The position numbers were made by a program, and so were the translations under genes. Shown here one piece after another: positions 1 to 10,504 of a stretch of DNA of 64,000 nucleotides; position 1 is the first letter of the stretch, and each line of letters opens with the position of its first letter. The stretch covers positions 2,046,001-2,110,000 of the forward strand of contig NZ_CP014306.1 in assembly GCF_001557535.2 (NCBI RefSeq). Reading direction: 5' to 3'. This DNA is from Burkholderia sp. PAMC 26561. GTDB taxonomy: Bacteria > Pseudomonadota > Gammaproteobacteria > Burkholderiales > Burkholderiaceae. Below the pieces are notes generated by a model, which was not told where the DNA came from, did not search any database, and worked only from the letters and a program-made list of their open reading frames with translations.

Positions 1-566
1 CGGTTACGCCTGAGCGCGAAAAGATCATCGCTTTTTCCCGGCCTTACGCATCCACGCCGGCCGCGTTCGTTGCTTCCGGTGACGCGCCTGCTGCGCTTGC
101 GAAGCAGCCCGGTGCCGGGCAAATCGTGAAACTCACGGGCGACGCAGCCCACGACAAAACCACCGTCGATGCATTGCGCGTGGCGCTGAAGGGCAAGACC
201 ATCGGCATTCAGTCGGGCACGGTGTACACGAAGTTCATCGATACGAACTTCAAGGACGTTGCCACCATCCGCGAGTACAAAACCGCGCCGGAGCATGACC
301 TGGATCTGGTGGCAGGCCGCATCGATGTCGCCTTCGACGACAGCACCTACTGGGCATCGGCGTTCGCCAAGCCGGAAAACAAGGGCCTGGCCTTCACGGG
401 ACCGAAGATCTCGGGACCAGTCTGGGGTCCGGGCGAAGCGCTCGCATTCCGCCAGTCTGACAAGGACCTGAAGGCCAAGTTCGACGAAGGCATCGCCGCG
501 GCGCTCGCCGACGGCACCGTCAAGCGTCTTTCCATGAAGTGGATGAAGGTCGACGCCACGCCTTGA
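1..566 (+). CDS. Polar amino-acid ABC transporter substrate-binding protein (3' part, truncated by window edge)
   Basis: The open frame starts at base 3 and runs to the stop at 566, so the N-terminus and any signal peptide lie outside the window. The visible part begins VTPEREKIIAFSRPYA, a hallmark of family-3 periplasmic binding proteins of the HisJ/ArtJ type. The second lobe follows (GKTIGIQSGTVYTKFI, then DLVAGRIDVAFDDSTY). The role is periplasmic capture of a basic or polar amino acid for the importer encoded directly downstream. Position next to hut genes suggests histidine as ligand, which is inference. A GTG at 126 is an internal codon, not the start. Confidence 0.9.
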   Translation, partial: VTPEREKIIAFSRPYASTPAAFVASGDAPAALAKQPGAGQIVKLTGDAAHDKTTVDALRVALKGKTIGIQSGTVYTKFIDTNFKDVATIREYKTAPEHDLDLVAGRIDVAFDDSTYWASAFAKPENKGLAFTGPKISGPVWGPGEALAFRQSDKDLKAKFDEGIAAALADGTVKRLSMKWMKVDATP

Positions 567-623
567 TTTGATCGCTGCCTGATCAACGCCCCCAGGACGA
601 TGCAACACCGCAGGAGATAAAAG

Positions 624-1346
624 ATGAATCTGGTTCAACTACTCGGCTTCGGCGAGCAAGGGTGGGGCGGCGCGTTGCTGGTCGCGCTGCTCATGACCGT
701 GCTTCTGACCATCGCCGCGCTGGCCGTGGGCGCTGTGTTCGGCGCGATGGTCGCGTCCGCGAAACTGTCGCGCAGCCGCACGCTGAGGGTTATCGGCGAT
801 GCGTACACCACGCTCTTTCGCGGCATTCCCGAACTGCTGATCATCTATCTCTTTTACTTCGGCGGTTCTTCGGTGGTCACCGCCGTCGGGCAGTTTTTTG
901 GCGCCGATGGATTTATCGGTGTGCCGCCGTTTGTGGTCGGCGCGCTCGCCATCGGGCTGATTTCGGGCTCCTATCAGGCGGAGGTTTACCGCTCGGCGGT
1001 GCTGGCCGTGTCCCGTGGCGAGATCGAGGCGGCGCGCGCCATTGGCATGTCCACGCCGACGCTGTGGCGGCGCGTGCTGATCCCGCAAGTCGTGCGTTTT
1101 GCGCTGCCGGGGATCGGCAACGTGTGGCAGTTGAGCCTGAAGGATTCGGCGTTGATCGCGGTGACGGGGCTCGCCGAACTGATGCGCACGAGCCAGGTCG
1201 CGGCCGGATCGACGCATCAGTACTTCACGTTCTATGTGGTCGGCGGGGCGCTTTACCTGATCCTCACGAGCCTGTCGAACCGTGTCTTCGATCGCGCTGA
1301 AGCGCGCATCGGCCGGTCGTTTCGCAGCACGCTTGCGCGCCATTAA
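624..1346 (+). CDS. hisQ: Amino-acid ABC transporter permease, HisQ type
   Basis: A 240-residue inner-membrane permease of the MetI-like fold with about five hydrophobic segments. The cytoplasmic coupling loop is clear (EIEAARAIGMSTPTLWRRVL, around residues 133-152); this EAA loop contacts the ATPase. An AGGAG ribosome site lies just upstream of the ATG. It pairs with the next permease to form the heterodimeric channel of a HisQMP-type importer. The operon order binding protein-Q-M-P matches the histidine/Lys-Arg-Orn systems. Substrate is inferred from context only. Confidence 0.9.
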   Translation: MNLVQLLGFGEQGWGGALLVALLMTVLLTIAALAVGAVFGAMVASAKLSRSRTLRVIGDAYTTLFRGIPELLIIYLFYFGGSSVVTAVGQFFGADGFIGVPPFVVGALAIGLISGSYQAEVYRSAVLAVSRGEIEAARAIGMSTPTLWRRVLIPQVVRFALPGIGNVWQLSLKDSALIAVTGLAELMRTSQVAAGSTHQYFTFYVVGGALYLILTSLSNRVFDRAEARIGRSFRSTLARH

Positions 1347-1372
1347 GACGAACGTCCCAAGAGAATCCGACC

Positions 1373-2140
1373 ATGAACATCGATTTCGAATTTCTCGGCG
1401 ATACGTTGTCGAAACTCCTCGCCGCCGTGCCGACCACACTCGGGCTTTTCTTCGCCTCGCTGATTGTGGGTGGCCTGCTTTCGCTCGTGATCGTCTCAAT
1501 GCGCGTCAGCCCCAACTGGGCGATAAACAGGTTCGCGCGCGCGTACATCCTGGTGTTTCGCGGCTCGCCGCTCCTGATCCAGATGTTCCTTGTTTATTAC
1601 GGGCTGGGGCAATTTCCCGCGGTCCGCGCGAGCATCGTCTGGCCTGTGCTTCGCGAGCCTTATGCGTGCGCGATTCTTTCGCTGGCGTTGTGCACCGCAG
1701 GTTATACCGCCGAGATCATCCGTGGCGGTCTGCAGTCCGTGCCGCATGGCCAGATTGAAGCGGCGCTCGCATGCGGCATGTCGCGCTGGACGGTGCTGCG
1801 CCGGATCATCGCACCGATCACGCTGCGCTATGCGCTGCCTGCGTATTCCACCGAAGCCGTGCTGCTTGTCAAATCGACGGCACTCGCAAGTCTCGTCACC
1901 GTCTGGGACGTGACCGGCGTCGCGCAGCAGATCATCCAGCGAACCTACCGGACCATGGAAGTCTTCATCTGCGCCGCGGCCATTTATCTCGTGCTGAATT
2001 TCATCATCGTGCGGGCGCTCGGGATGCTCGAAAAGAAGCTCTCGCCGCATCTGCGTGATCGTAACGAAACGGTATCGAAGAAACCTGTGCCTGCATCGCT
2101 CAAGGCAACGACGGTGCCAAACACGCATATCGATTCCTGA
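1373..2140 (+). CDS. hisM: Amino-acid ABC transporter permease, HisM type
   Basis: A 255-residue second permease subunit starting 27 bases after hisQ. The EAA loop is visible ([20 protein letters not shown]), and the hydrophobic segments match MetI-like permeases. It has a short hydrophilic C-terminal tail of about 30 residues (from roughly 225) beyond the last membrane helix. Together with HisQ it forms the membrane channel of the importer; HisP binds both EAA loops. Confidence 0.9.
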   Translation: MNIDFEFLGDTLSKLLAAVPTTLGLFFASLIVGGLLSLVIVSMRVSPNWAINRFARAYILVFRGSPLLIQMFLVYYGLGQFPAVRASIVWPVLREPYACAILSLALCTAGYTAEIIRGGLQSVPHGQIEAALACGMSRWTVLRRIIAPITLRYALPAYSTEAVLLVKSTALASLVTVWDVTGVAQQIIQRTYRTMEVFICAAAIYLVLNFIIVRALGMLEKKLSPHLRDRNETVSKKPVPASLKATTVPNTHIDS

Positions 2141-2157
2141 ATCGGAGGGAGAAACTC

Positions 2158-2949
2158 ATGAACACCAGCAGCTCCATTGCGCTCTCCGCGAGCAACATCC
2201 ACAAGTCTTTCGGCGATGCGCACGTGCTCAAGGGCATTTCCCTCGATGCGCACGAAGGCGACGTGATCTCGATCCTGGGTGCGAGCGGCTCGGGCAAAAG
2301 CACGTTCCTGCGCTGTATCAACATGCTTGAAACGCCGGATGACGGCGAAGTGAAACTGGCGGGCGAAGCCATCGAAATGAAGCGGGGCCGCGATGGACGT
2401 CTGCAGCCCGGCAACCGCAAGCAGGTCGACCGGATTCGTTCGCAGCTCGGCATGGTGTTCCAGGGTTTCAATCTCTGGTCGCACATGACGGTGATGCAGA
2501 ACGTGATCGAAGGGCCGCTGCGTGTGCAAAAGCGCACGCGTGCCGAGTGCGTTGAAGAAGCCGAGCAGTTGCTGACGAAGGTCGGCCTGTATGAAAAACG
2601 CGATGCGTACCCTGCGCATTTGTCGGGCGGCCAGCAACAGCGCGTCGCGATCGCGCGTGCACTGGCAATGCACCCGAAGGTCATGCTCTTCGATGAACCC
2701 ACGTCCGCGCTCGATCCCGAACTGGTCGGCGAAGTGCTGCGCGTGATGCGCGCGCTCGCCGAAGAAGGGCGGACCATGCTGGTCGTCACGCACGAGATGG
2801 GCTTTGCGCGGCATGTGTCGAACCGGGTGATGTTCCTGCATCAGGGACAAGTCGATGCCGAAGGTCCCCCCGACGACCTTTTCAACGGACGATGCTCGGA
2901 ACGCTTCCAGCAGTTTGTATCGAGTCATCATTCACGTACCGCCAACTAA
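2158..2949 (+). CDS. hisP: Amino-acid ABC transporter ATP-binding protein, HisP type
   Basis: A 263-residue ATPase of the polar amino-acid family. It has Walker [10 protein letters not shown] (about residue 41), the HisP-like stretch [10 protein letters not shown], signature LSGGQQQR, Walker B VMLFDEP and the switch histidine in [12 protein letters not shown]. The resemblance to enterobacterial HisP is strong through the C-terminal half ([18 protein letters not shown]). A strong GGAGGGAG site precedes the ATG. It energises import through HisQM; the lyase homologue follows after 18 bases, so the two are probably co-transcribed. Confidence 0.93.
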   Translation: MNTSSSIALSASNIHKSFGDAHVLKGISLDAHEGDVISILGASGSGKSTFLRCINMLETPDDGEVKLAGEAIEMKRGRDGRLQPGNRKQVDRIRSQLGMVFQGFNLWSHMTVMQNVIEGPLRVQKRTRAECVEEAEQLLTKVGLYEKRDAYPAHLSGGQQQRVAIARALAMHPKVMLFDEPTSALDPELVGEVLRVMRALAEEGRTMLVVTHEMGFARHVSNRVMFLHQGQVDAEGPPDDLFNGRCSERFQQFVSSHHSRTAN

Positions 2950-2967
2950 TCTGCAAGCGAGGTTATC

Positions 2968-4548
2968 GTGCTGGCCAGTTCCCTTTTGCAGGCGCCATCG
3001 ATTGATTCCGTGGTCATCGGCGCCGGACTGAATAACGGTTTCAATCATGGATATACATCGGCCGTGGTGAATCTCGATGCGCCGCTTGGATGGCGCGATA
3101 TCGCGCGGATTGCGAACGGCGCGAAGCTGGTTTTATCGCCCGATGCACGCGCCCGGATCGATCATGCGCGCGCATTGGTCGAGCAGATCGTCGAGCGCCG
3201 GATTCGCGCTTACGGCGTGAATACGGGCGTGGGCGCGCTGTGCGATGTGATCGTGTCGCCGTCCGAACAGCGGACTTTGTCGCGCAACATCTTGATGAGC
3301 CACTCGGTGGGCGTCGGCGAACCACTGCGGCGCGAGGAGACGCGGGCGATCATCGCGGCGGCGGTCAACAACTTCGCGCACGGGAAGTCAGGCGTGCGGC
3401 TCGAGCTGGTCGATTTGCTCGTCACGCTGCTCGACAGCGGGGCGATTCCCGAAGTGCCGGCGTTCGGGTCTGTCGGTTATCTGAGTCATATGGCGCATAT
3501 CGCGCTGGTGCTGATCGGCGAAGGATTTGTCCGCGATGACACTGGCCGGCTCAGCGCGGCTTGTGCATTGCAGCGGCTCGAGCGCGAACCGCTGGTGCTG
3601 GAGGCGAAGGAAGGCCTGAGCGTGGTCAACGGCACGCCGTGCGTGACGGGGCTCGCGTCTCTTGCGCTGGCGCGCACCGAGCGCCTGCTGCAATGGGCCG
3701 ACACCATTTCCGCAATGACCTTCGAAAACCTGCGCGGGCAGGCCGCCGCCTTCGATGCCGACTCCCTTGCGCTGCGGATATCGCCGGGATTGTCGGTGGT
3801 GGGCGCGCATTTGCGCGAGCTTCTGGCTGACAGCGGGATCATCGCGGCGTCGTATGGGCGCAGCACGCAGGACCCGCTGAGCTTGCGCACGATCCCACAC
3901 GTCCACGGCGCTGCCCGCGATGTGTTCGCGACCACCGCCGAAGTCGTGAACCGCGAGCTGGCTTCCGTTACCGACAACCCCGTCGTCACCGGCACGCTTA
4001 CCGCGCCGCGCGTGTTTTCGCAAGCGCATGCGGTGGGCGCGTCGATCGGCCTCGCGATGGACAGCCTGAGCACGGCCGTGGCCGAAGTCGCTGCGATGGC
4101 GGAGCGGCGTATCGACCGGCTGGTGAACCCGCTGGTGAGCGGCTTGCCCGCATTCCTCGCCGATAGCGGCGGCACGTGTTCCGGCTTCATGATCGCGCAG
4201 TACACGGCGGCGTCGCTGGTCGCGCACAACCGGCGGCTCGCAATGCCTGCCAGTCTCGATGGCGGCATCACGTCCGGTCTGCAGGAGGACCATTTGTGCC
4301 ACGCGACGCCGGCAGCGCTGAAGGCGCTGGAGATCATCGCGAACGCGGAGCGGATTTTTGCGATCGAATTGCTCGCCGCGGCGCAGGCCTACGACTTGCA
4401 GCCCCCTGACCTGACGCGTGCGCCCAGGACGGATGCCGTGTACCGGAGCGTGCGTGCGGTGATCTCGCCATATCGTGATGACCGGCCGCTCGCGGGCGAT
4501 ATCGCCGCCGCTGTTGCCTTCGTCTGCGAGGCTGCGCCAGTTTTCTAA
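2968..4548 (+). CDS. Histidine ammonia-lyase (HAL/PAL family) homologue lacking the MIO Ala-Ser-Gly triad
   Basis: A 526-residue protein, GTG start at 2968 with a GAGG site. The family framework is kept: YGVNTGVG (Y82), SHSVGVG, EGLSVVNGT (N221), Q301/R307 in QDPLSLR, and QEDH (E440). Where canonical lyases have GSVGASGDLAP, this protein reads GSVGYLSHMAHIAL (167-180), so the Ala-Ser-Gly that cyclises into the electrophilic MIO group is absent. The catalytic tyrosine of the YSLR motif is Leu304. It probably cannot work as a normal HutH; it may be a ligand-binding or divergent enzyme. It closes the importer operon, just before a terminator and the hut operon. Confidence 0.8.
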   Translation: MLASSLLQAPSIDSVVIGAGLNNGFNHGYTSAVVNLDAPLGWRDIARIANGAKLVLSPDARARIDHARALVEQIVERRIRAYGVNTGVGALCDVIVSPSEQRTLSRNILMSHSVGVGEPLRREETRAIIAAAVNNFAHGKSGVRLELVDLLVTLLDSGAIPEVPAFGSVGYLSHMAHIALVLIGEGFVRDDTGRLSAACALQRLEREPLVLEAKEGLSVVNGTPCVTGLASLALARTERLLQWADTISAMTFENLRGQAAAFDADSLALRISPGLSVVGAHLRELLADSGIIAASYGRSTQDPLSLRTIPHVHGAARDVFATTAEVVNRELASVTDNPVVTGTLTAPRVFSQAHAVGASIGLAMDSLSTAVAEVAAMAERRIDRLVNPLVSGLPAFLADSGGTCSGFMIAQYTAASLVAHNRRLAMPASLDGGITSGLQEDHLCHATPAALKALEIIANAERIFAIELLAAAQAYDLQPPDLTRAPRTDAVYRSVRAVISPYRDDRPLAGDIAAAVAFVCEAAPVF

Positions 4549-4552
4549 ACTG

Positions 4553-4564
4553 CTGTATAGACAG
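4553..4564. promoter_or_regulatory. Imperfect HutC-like half-palindrome
   Basis: CTGTATAGACAG, two symmetric mismatches from a palindrome, lies four bases after the lyase-homologue stop codon. It resembles the HutC (GntR family) consensus core TGTATA-GACA and the perfect box 150 bases downstream. It could be a secondary operator for hutU; this is weak evidence from pattern alone. Confidence 0.3.
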
Positions 4565-4568
4565 ATTC

Positions 4569-4601
4569 ATGCCGCCACTTGCTGGCGGCATTTGCATTGT
4601 T
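4569..4601 (+). terminator. Rho-independent terminator after the lyase homologue
   Basis: An 8-bp stem ATGCCGCC/GGCGGCAT with a 7-base loop is followed by TTGCATTGTTT. It separates the importer-lyase unit from the hutU operon, suggesting two transcripts. Confidence 0.7.
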
Positions 4602-4705
4602 TCCCGCTGTCAAGCCGCGCCGCGCTCGGTTCCGGCCTCATCAAAGTAAACCCCTACGCGAATCGGTTAACCTTCACTTGCGCTCCTTTTTATTTTAATT
4701 CAGAC

Positions 4706-4717
4706 TTGTATATACAA
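4706..4717. promoter_or_regulatory. HutC-type operator upstream of hutU
   Basis: A perfect 12-bp palindrome TTGTATATACAA lies 90 bases upstream of the hutU start. It matches the known operator core of HutC, the urocanate-responsive GntR-family repressor of hut operons. No hutC gene is in the window, so the regulator must be encoded elsewhere. The AT-rich segment around it (4684-4716) is the likely hutU promoter region. Confidence 0.75.
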
Positions 4718-4806
4718 CTTGTCGACCGACCTGCGCAGTGCTTTGAGAGCCGCGGCGTCGGCCTCAAGAGACCGAATACTTTCAATCCTGTCCAAGGAGT
4801 GCTTCG

Positions 4807-6489
4807 ATGAAAAACCACAACCCACGTCCCCTGCGCGCACCGCGCGGTACCGAACTTACGTGCAAGAGCTGGCTTACCGAAGCGCCGTACCGGATGCTGC
4901 TGAACAACCTCGATCCCGAAGTCGCCGAGAACCCGGACAAGCTGGTTGTGTACGGCGGTATAGGCCGCGCCGCGCGCAACTGGGAATGCCTCGACAAGAT
5001 CCTGGAAACGCTGCAACGCCTGGAAAGCGATGAGTCGCTGCTCGTGCAATCGGGCAAGCCGGTTGGCGTATTCAAGACGCACGCCGACGCGCCGCGCGTG
5101 CTGATCGCGAATTCGAATCTCGTGCCGAAATGGGCGACGTGGGAGCACTTCAACGAGCTCGACCGCAAGGGCCTCTTCATGTACGGCCAGATGACGGCCG
5201 GGAGCTGGATCTACATCGGCAGCCAGGGGATCGTGCAGGGCACGTACGAAACCTTCGTGGAAGCGGCGCGCCAGCATTTCAACGGTAGCTGGAAAGGCCG
5301 CTGGATCCTGACGGCGGGCCTGGGCGGCATGGGCGGCGCGCAGCCGCTCGCGGCGACGCTGGCGGGGGCGGTATCGCTGAATATCGAGTGCGACCAGACG
5401 CGCATCGACTTCCGTCTGCGCACGCGCTACGTCGATAAACAAGCAAAGGATATCGATCACGCGCTCGAACTCATCAAGCAACATACCGCCGCAGGCGACG
5501 CCATCTCGATCGCGCTGCTCGGTAATGCCGCCGAAGTGCTGCCGGAACTCGTGCGCCGCGCCAAGGCCGGCGCCATCAAGCCGGATCTGGTCACTGACCA
5601 AACCTCGTCGCACGACCTGATCAACGGTTACCTGCCGGCCGGCTGGAGCCTGGAAAAGTGGCGCGCGGCATCGCTGGACGCCTCGCAACACGCCGAGCTC
5701 AAGGCCGCCGCGCAACGCTCGTGCGCGCAGCACGTCCAGGCCATGCTCGATTTCCACGCAATGGGCATCCCGGCCGTCGATTACGGCAACAACCTGCGTC
5801 AGGTTGCATTCGATGACGGCGTAAAGAACGCCTTCGATTTCCCCGGCTTCGTGCCCGCGTATATCCGCCCGTTGTTCTGCGAAGGCAAGGGCCCGTTCCG
5901 CTGGGTCGCGCTGTCGGGCGATCCGGAAGACATCTACAAGACCGACGCCAAGCTGAAGGAACTGTTCCCGCATAACGCCGGCATGAACCGCTGGCTCGAT
6001 ATGGCGCGCGACCGTATCGCGTTCCAGGGGTTGCCGGCGCGGATTTGCTGGCTCGGGCTGGGTGAGCGTCACGTTGCCGGCCTCGCGTTCAACGAGATGG
6101 TGAAGAGCGGTGAGCTGAAGGCGCCGATTGTCATTGGCCGGGATCATCTGGATACCGGTTCCGTCGCGAGCCCGAACCGCGAGACGGAAAGCATGAAGGA
6201 CGGCACGGACGCCGTGTCCGACTGGCCGCTGCTCAATGCGCTCCTGAACACCGCTGGCGGCGCGACGTGGGTGAGCCTGCATCACGGCGGTGGCGTGGGC
6301 ATGGGGTACTCGCAACACGCGGGCATGGTGATTGTCGCCGATGGCACCGAAGCCGCCCACAAGCGTCTCGCACGCGTGCTGGTGAACGACTGCGCGTCGG
6401 GCGTGATGCGTCATGGCGATGCCGGTTACGAGCAGGCCATCGAATGCGCGAAGAACTTCGGCCTCGACCTTCCATTCATCACGACCTGA
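4807..6489 (+). CDS. hutU: Urocanate hydratase
   Basis: A 560-residue enzyme, the usual length for HutU. It hydrates urocanate to 4-imidazolone-5-propionate using tightly bound NAD+ as electrophile. Recognisable stretches include [36 protein letters not shown], the glycine-rich [14 protein letters not shown] (NAD site) and the C-terminal [15 protein letters not shown]. An AAGGAG site precedes the ATG. It is the first gene of the hutUDIFG operon, behind a HutC-type box. Confidence 0.98.
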   Translation: MKNHNPRPLRAPRGTELTCKSWLTEAPYRMLLNNLDPEVAENPDKLVVYGGIGRAARNWECLDKILETLQRLESDESLLVQSGKPVGVFKTHADAPRVLIANSNLVPKWATWEHFNELDRKGLFMYGQMTAGSWIYIGSQGIVQGTYETFVEAARQHFNGSWKGRWILTAGLGGMGGAQPLAATLAGAVSLNIECDQTRIDFRLRTRYVDKQAKDIDHALELIKQHTAAGDAISIALLGNAAEVLPELVRRAKAGAIKPDLVTDQTSSHDLINGYLPAGWSLEKWRAASLDASQHAELKAAAQRSCAQHVQAMLDFHAMGIPAVDYGNNLRQVAFDDGVKNAFDFPGFVPAYIRPLFCEGKGPFRWVALSGDPEDIYKTDAKLKELFPHNAGMNRWLDMARDRIAFQGLPARICWLGLGERHVAGLAFNEMVKSGELKAPIVIGRDHLDTGSVASPNRETESMKDGTDAVSDWPLLNALLNTAGGATWVSLHHGGGVGMGYSQHAGMVIVADGTEAAHKRLARVLVNDCASGVMRHGDAGYEQAIECAKNFGLDLPFITT

Positions 6490-6490
6490 T

Positions 6491-7087
6491 ATGTCTCTTG
6501 CCTTCAGCATCATTCGCGCGGCCGATCTGAAGGCCGTGCCGTGGAAAAACGGTGGCGGCGCGACACGTGAGATCGCGGCGTCGCCGAAGGGCGCCGCATT
6601 CGATGCGTTCGACTGGCGCGTGAGCGTTGCCGATGTATCGGAGGCGGGCGCGTTTTCGGTGTTCGACGGAATCGATCGTGTGCTGACGCTGATCGAGGGC
6701 GAGCAGATGGTGCTCATCGATTCCGAAGGGCCGGAGTATGTTCTCTCGCGCTGGGATTCGGTCGCGTTTGCAGGCGAAGCGTCGATCAGCGCGGAACTGC
6801 CGCACGGTCCCACGCGCGATTTCAACCTCATGTCAAGGCGCGATCGTGCGTCGGGGAACGTGACGGTTCGTCGTCTGGCTGAACAATTGGACGTGGCGCG
6901 CGGCAGCGTCGTGCTGTTCGCGGCGCTCGGCGCGTTTGCGGTGAACGGCGAGCGTTTGTCCCAGGGCGATGCAATGGTTTTCGATGCAAGCGAGAATGGC
7001 GTGTTGAGCATCGAACCGCTTTCGCAAGACGCGGTTCTGATCGACGCCCGTATCGTTTCAAAGGATCCCGGACATGGCCTCCAGTAA
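6491..7087 (+). CDS. hutD: HutD family protein
   Basis: A 198-residue cupin-fold protein of the HutD/Ves family. Typical features are the N-terminal [14 protein letters not shown] and [27 protein letters not shown] split across the first barrel, and the DFNLMSRRD segment. The ATG at 6491 is chosen because it directly follows the hutU stop; an in-frame start inside hutU would add an unrelated 26-residue extension. HutD is associated with hut operons and is thought to be a metabolic governor or ligand sensor rather than a pathway enzyme. Its last 14 bases overlap hutI. Confidence 0.9.
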   Translation: MSLAFSIIRAADLKAVPWKNGGGATREIAASPKGAAFDAFDWRVSVADVSEAGAFSVFDGIDRVLTLIEGEQMVLIDSEGPEYVLSRWDSVAFAGEASISAELPHGPTRDFNLMSRRDRASGNVTVRRLAEQLDVARGSVVLFAALGAFAVNGERLSQGDAMVFDASENGVLSIEPLSQDAVLIDARIVSKDPGHGLQ

Positions 7088-8309
7088 CACTTTGCAAGTC
7101 TGGCGCAACGCAAGGCTTTCGCCGCGCGCCGATCCGGCAGAAGTCATAGAGAACGCGGCGATCGTCGTGCGCGATGGCCGCATCGAATGGTTCGGCGCAG
7201 AGGCTGAAATGCCGTCTGCCTACACCGATTCCGTACGCCACAACCTGCAGCAAAGAATCGTCACGCCGGGTCTGGTCGATTGCCACACGCACCTCGTCTA
7301 CGCTGGAAACCGCGCGGAAGAATTCGCGATGCGGCTCGAAGGCGCGAGTTACGAAGACATCGCCAAACGCGGCGGCGGGATTGTCTCGACGGTGCGCAAC
7401 ACGCGCGCCGCAAGTGAAGACGAACTCTTCGCGCAATCGCTGCGACGCCTCGATGCGCTGCTCGCCGAAGGCGTGACGGCGCTGGAAATCAAGTCGGGCT
7501 ACGGGCTGGATCTGGCGACCGAGCGCAAGATGCTGCGCGTCGCGCGGCGTCTGGCTGAGACCCGGCCGGTGACGATCTCGACCACGTTTCTCGGCGCGCA
7601 TGCGTTGCCGCCGGAATACGCCGGTCGCGCCGATGACTACATCGCCTACGTTTGCAATGAGATGTTGCCGACGCTCGCGGCCGAAGGTCTCGTAGATGCC
7701 GTCGATGTTTTCTGCGAGCGCATTGCGTTCACGCTGGAACAGGCCGAGCGCGTGTTCGGCGCGGCCGCGAAGCTGAACCTGCCGGTGAAAATGCACGCCG
7801 AGCAGTTGTCGCTGATGGGCGGCGCGGCGCTCGCGGCGAAGCACCATGCGTTGTCCGCCGATCACCTCGAATTCCTCGATGAAGCCGGCGCCATCGCCAT
7901 GCGCGAAGCCGGCACGGTGGCCGTGTTGCTGCCCGGCGCGTTCTACTTCATCCGCGAAAAGCAACTTCCTCCCATCGATCTGCTGCGCCGTCATGGTGTT
8001 CCGATCGCGCTCGCCACCGACAGCAATCCGGGTACATCGCCGAGCACATCGCTGCTCTTGATGCTCAACATGGGCTGCACGTTGTTCCGTTTATCGGTGG
8101 CCGAGGTGCTCGCGGGCGTCACGCGCCACGGCGCAAAAGCGCTCGGTGACGCCGATGTCACCGGCGAGATCAAGCTCGGCGCGAAGGCGGATTTCGTCGC
8201 ATGGGATATCGTGACGCTCGCGGAACTGGCTTACTGGACCGGGCTGGAACGCTGCGCGCTGGTGGTGCGGCACGGCGCGGTCACTGTAGACAAACGGAAA
8301 ATCGCATGA
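7074..8309 (+). CDS. hutI: Imidazolonepropionase
   Basis: A 411-residue amidohydrolase that opens the ring of imidazolone-5-propionate to give N-formimidoyl-L-glutamate. Metal-ligand motifs are visible: [12 protein letters not shown] (H-x-H), [16 protein letters not shown] and [11 protein letters not shown] (catalytic Asp). It starts inside hutD (14-base overlap) and ends in an ATGA overlap with hutF, so translation is probably coupled through the operon. Confidence 0.97.
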   Translation: MASSNTLQVWRNARLSPRADPAEVIENAAIVVRDGRIEWFGAEAEMPSAYTDSVRHNLQQRIVTPGLVDCHTHLVYAGNRAEEFAMRLEGASYEDIAKRGGGIVSTVRNTRAASEDELFAQSLRRLDALLAEGVTALEIKSGYGLDLATERKMLRVARRLAETRPVTISTTFLGAHALPPEYAGRADDYIAYVCNEMLPTLAAEGLVDAVDVFCERIAFTLEQAERVFGAAAKLNLPVKMHAEQLSLMGGAALAAKHHALSADHLEFLDEAGAIAMREAGTVAVLLPGAFYFIREKQLPPIDLLRRHGVPIALATDSNPGTSPSTSLLLMLNMGCTLFRLSVAEVLAGVTRHGAKALGDADVTGEIKLGAKADFVAWDIVTLAELAYWTGLERCALVVRHGAVTVDKRKIA

Positions 8310-9691
8310 CAAAAAACAGCCTGTTTGCCGAACACGCGCGCTTGCAGGACGGCTGGCGTCGCGATGTGCTGCTCGAATGGGACGATCACGGCTCGCTGAT
8401 CGCCGTGACGCCGGACACGAAGCAAGCGGCCGGCGTGCAAAAAGCCAACGGCCCCGTGCTCGCCGGCATGCCGAATCTCCACTCGCACGCGTTCCAGCGC
8501 GCAATGGCCGGCCTCACCGAATATCGTGCGAACCCGACGGACAGTTTCTGGAGCTGGCGCGACCTGATGTACCGGTTTGCATCGCGGATCTCGCCGGAAA
8601 GTCTGGGCGATATCGCGCGCTGGCTTTACATCGAAATGCTGAAGGCGGGTTACACGTCGGTCTGCGAGTTCCACTATGTGCACAACACGCCCGACGGCGC
8701 GCCCTACGCGAGTCCCGCTGAAATGGCGGCGCGCGTGGTCAATGCGGCCGGACAAACCGGCATAGGCATGACCATGCTGCCCGTGCTTTATCAATACAGC
8801 GGTTTCGGCGCACGCGAGCCCACACCGGGCCAGGCGCGCTTCATCCACACGCCGGAATCCCTCCTTGATGCGCTCGTCTCGTTGCGTTCATCGCAAGCGG
8901 AAAACGGCAATCTCCGATACGGCGTCGCGCCGCACTCGCTGCGGGCGGTATCGAAGGAGACGTTGGGCCGCATGCTCGACGGCCTCGACCGCGAATTCCC
9001 CGGCGCGCCGGTGCATATCCATATTGCCGAGCAGACGGCCGAAGTCGATGCGTGTCTCGACGTCCTGAAAGCACGCCCGGTGCAGTGGCTGCTCGACAAC
9101 TTCGACGTGAACGAACGCTGGTGCCTCGTGCACGCGACCCACGTCGACCAGGACGAAGTCCGCGCGATGGCCGCAAGCCGCGCCGTCGCCGGCTTGTGCC
9201 TGACCACAGAAGCCAATCTCGGCGACGGCATTTTCCCGGCGCACGCCTATCTCGCCGATAACGGCCGGTTCGGGCTTGGCTCGGACAGCCACATCGCGCT
9301 CGACTGGCGCTCGGAACTGCGCCTGCTCGAATACGGACAACGGCTTACGCGACGCGAGCGCAATGTGCTGGCATCCGAGAAACAAACGTACGTGGCCGAT
9401 CGTCTCTTCGATGCCGCCACTGAAGGCGGCGCGTACGCGACCGGGCGCGCGGTCGGCGCGCTGGAAGCCGGGCGTCGCGCGGATTTCATCGTGCTCGATC
9501 CTGACCATTCGGCTATTGCGGGCCAGGCGCCGGACGCGTGGTTATCGGGCGTGGTGTTCTGCGAACATGGCGAGACGCCGGTGCTGGATGTTTGTGTCGG
9601 CGGTAGAGTCGTGGTTGAAGCGCGCCGGCATCGCGATGAGCGCGAAGCGTTCGGGCAGTATCGAAAAACGCTCGCGGGCCTGCTCAAATAA
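8306..9691 (+). CDS. hutF: Formimidoylglutamate deiminase
   Basis: A 461-residue amidohydrolase that converts N-formimidoylglutamate to N-formylglutamate and ammonia, which defines the five-step pathway. Metal and active-site motifs are [28 protein letters not shown] and [19 protein letters not shown]. The start is the ATG at 8306, in a 4-base overlap with hutI; an earlier in-frame start would lie inside hutI. Confidence 0.96.
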   Translation: MTKNSLFAEHARLQDGWRRDVLLEWDDHGSLIAVTPDTKQAAGVQKANGPVLAGMPNLHSHAFQRAMAGLTEYRANPTDSFWSWRDLMYRFASRISPESLGDIARWLYIEMLKAGYTSVCEFHYVHNTPDGAPYASPAEMAARVVNAAGQTGIGMTMLPVLYQYSGFGAREPTPGQARFIHTPESLLDALVSLRSSQAENGNLRYGVAPHSLRAVSKETLGRMLDGLDREFPGAPVHIHIAEQTAEVDACLDVLKARPVQWLLDNFDVNERWCLVHATHVDQDEVRAMAASRAVAGLCLTTEANLGDGIFPAHAYLADNGRFGLGSDSHIALDWRSELRLLEYGQRLTRRERNVLASEKQTYVADRLFDAATEGGAYATGRAVGALEAGRRADFIVLDPDHSAIAGQAPDAWLSGVVFCEHGETPVLDVCVGGRVVVEARRHRDEREAFGQYRKTLAGLLK

Positions 9692-9703
9692 AGGAATCCA
9701 CCC

Positions 9704-10504
9704 ATGACCGATCAAGTTTTCACCTTGAAGCGCGGCACCGCGCCGCTGCTGATTTCGATTCCCCACGCCGGCACGCAGATTCCGGCGGACGTTGCCGCGA
9801 CCATGAATCCGATCGCCCGCGAGGTCGACGACACCGACTGGCATCTCGAACGTCTCTACGGGTTCGCGGCGGACATGGGCGCGTCGATTCTCGCGCCGTT
9901 CAATTCGCGCTACGTGATCGACCTTAACCGTCCGCCCGATGGCGCGAACCTCTACCCGGGACGCGATACAACCGGCCTTTGTCCCGTCGATACCTTCAAC
10001 AGCGAGCCGCTTTACCCGGAAGGTGGCGCGCCGACCGAAGCACAGATTGCGGATCGTCGCGAAAAATACTGGCGGCCGTACCACGATGCGTTGAGCGAAG
10101 AACTGGCGCGTCTGAAAGCCGCGCACGGCAAGGTGCTGTTGTGGGAGGCGCATTCCATCCGCTCGCACGTGCCGCGTTTCTTCGATGGCAAGCTCTTCGA
10201 CTTCAACCTGGGCACGGCAGGCGGCGAGAGCGCGGTCGCGGGACTCGGTGAAAAGCTCGAGGCGATGGTCGCCAGGACCGGCGTGTACACGGCTGTTGCG
10301 AACGGGCGCTTCAAGGGCGGCTACATCACGCGTCATTTCGGCAAGCCGCAGGACGGCATCCACGCGGTCCAGCTCGAACTCTCGCAGATCACGTATATGG
10401 AAGAAACGCGCCCATATGCATACGACGAAACGCGCGCCGGCCAAGTCGCGCCGTTGATTCAGGATCTGGTGCAGTGCGCGCTGGATGCCGTGCGAGAGGG
10501 CTAA
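9704..10504 (+). CDS. hutG: N-formylglutamate deformylase
   Basis: A 266-residue N-formylglutamate amidohydrolase, the last step: formylglutamate to glutamate plus formate. Family motifs are [47 protein letters not shown] and the metal-site region [17 protein letters not shown]. It starts 12 bases after hutF with an AAAGGAA site and completes the operon. Its stop overlaps the convergent nadB stop by 4 bases, with no terminator between them. Confidence 0.96.
   Translation: MTDQVFTLKRGTAPLLISIPHAGTQIPADVAATMNPIAREVDDTDWHLERLYGFAADMGASILAPFNSRYVIDLNRPPDGANLYPGRDTTGLCPVDTFNSEPLYPEGGAPTEAQIADRREKYWRPYHDALSEELARLKAAHGKVLLWEAHSIRSHVPRFFDGKLFDFNLGTAGGESAVAGLGEKLEAMVARTGVYTAVANGRFKGGYITRHFGKPQDGIHAVQLELSQITYMEETRPYAYDETRAGQVAPLIQDLVQCALDAVREG

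Noticed and set aside
4690..7113. 807-codon minus-strand open frame opposite hutU and hutD
   Set aside because: The plus strand encodes clear HutU and HutD; the antisense translation is Arg/Ala-rich low-information sequence.
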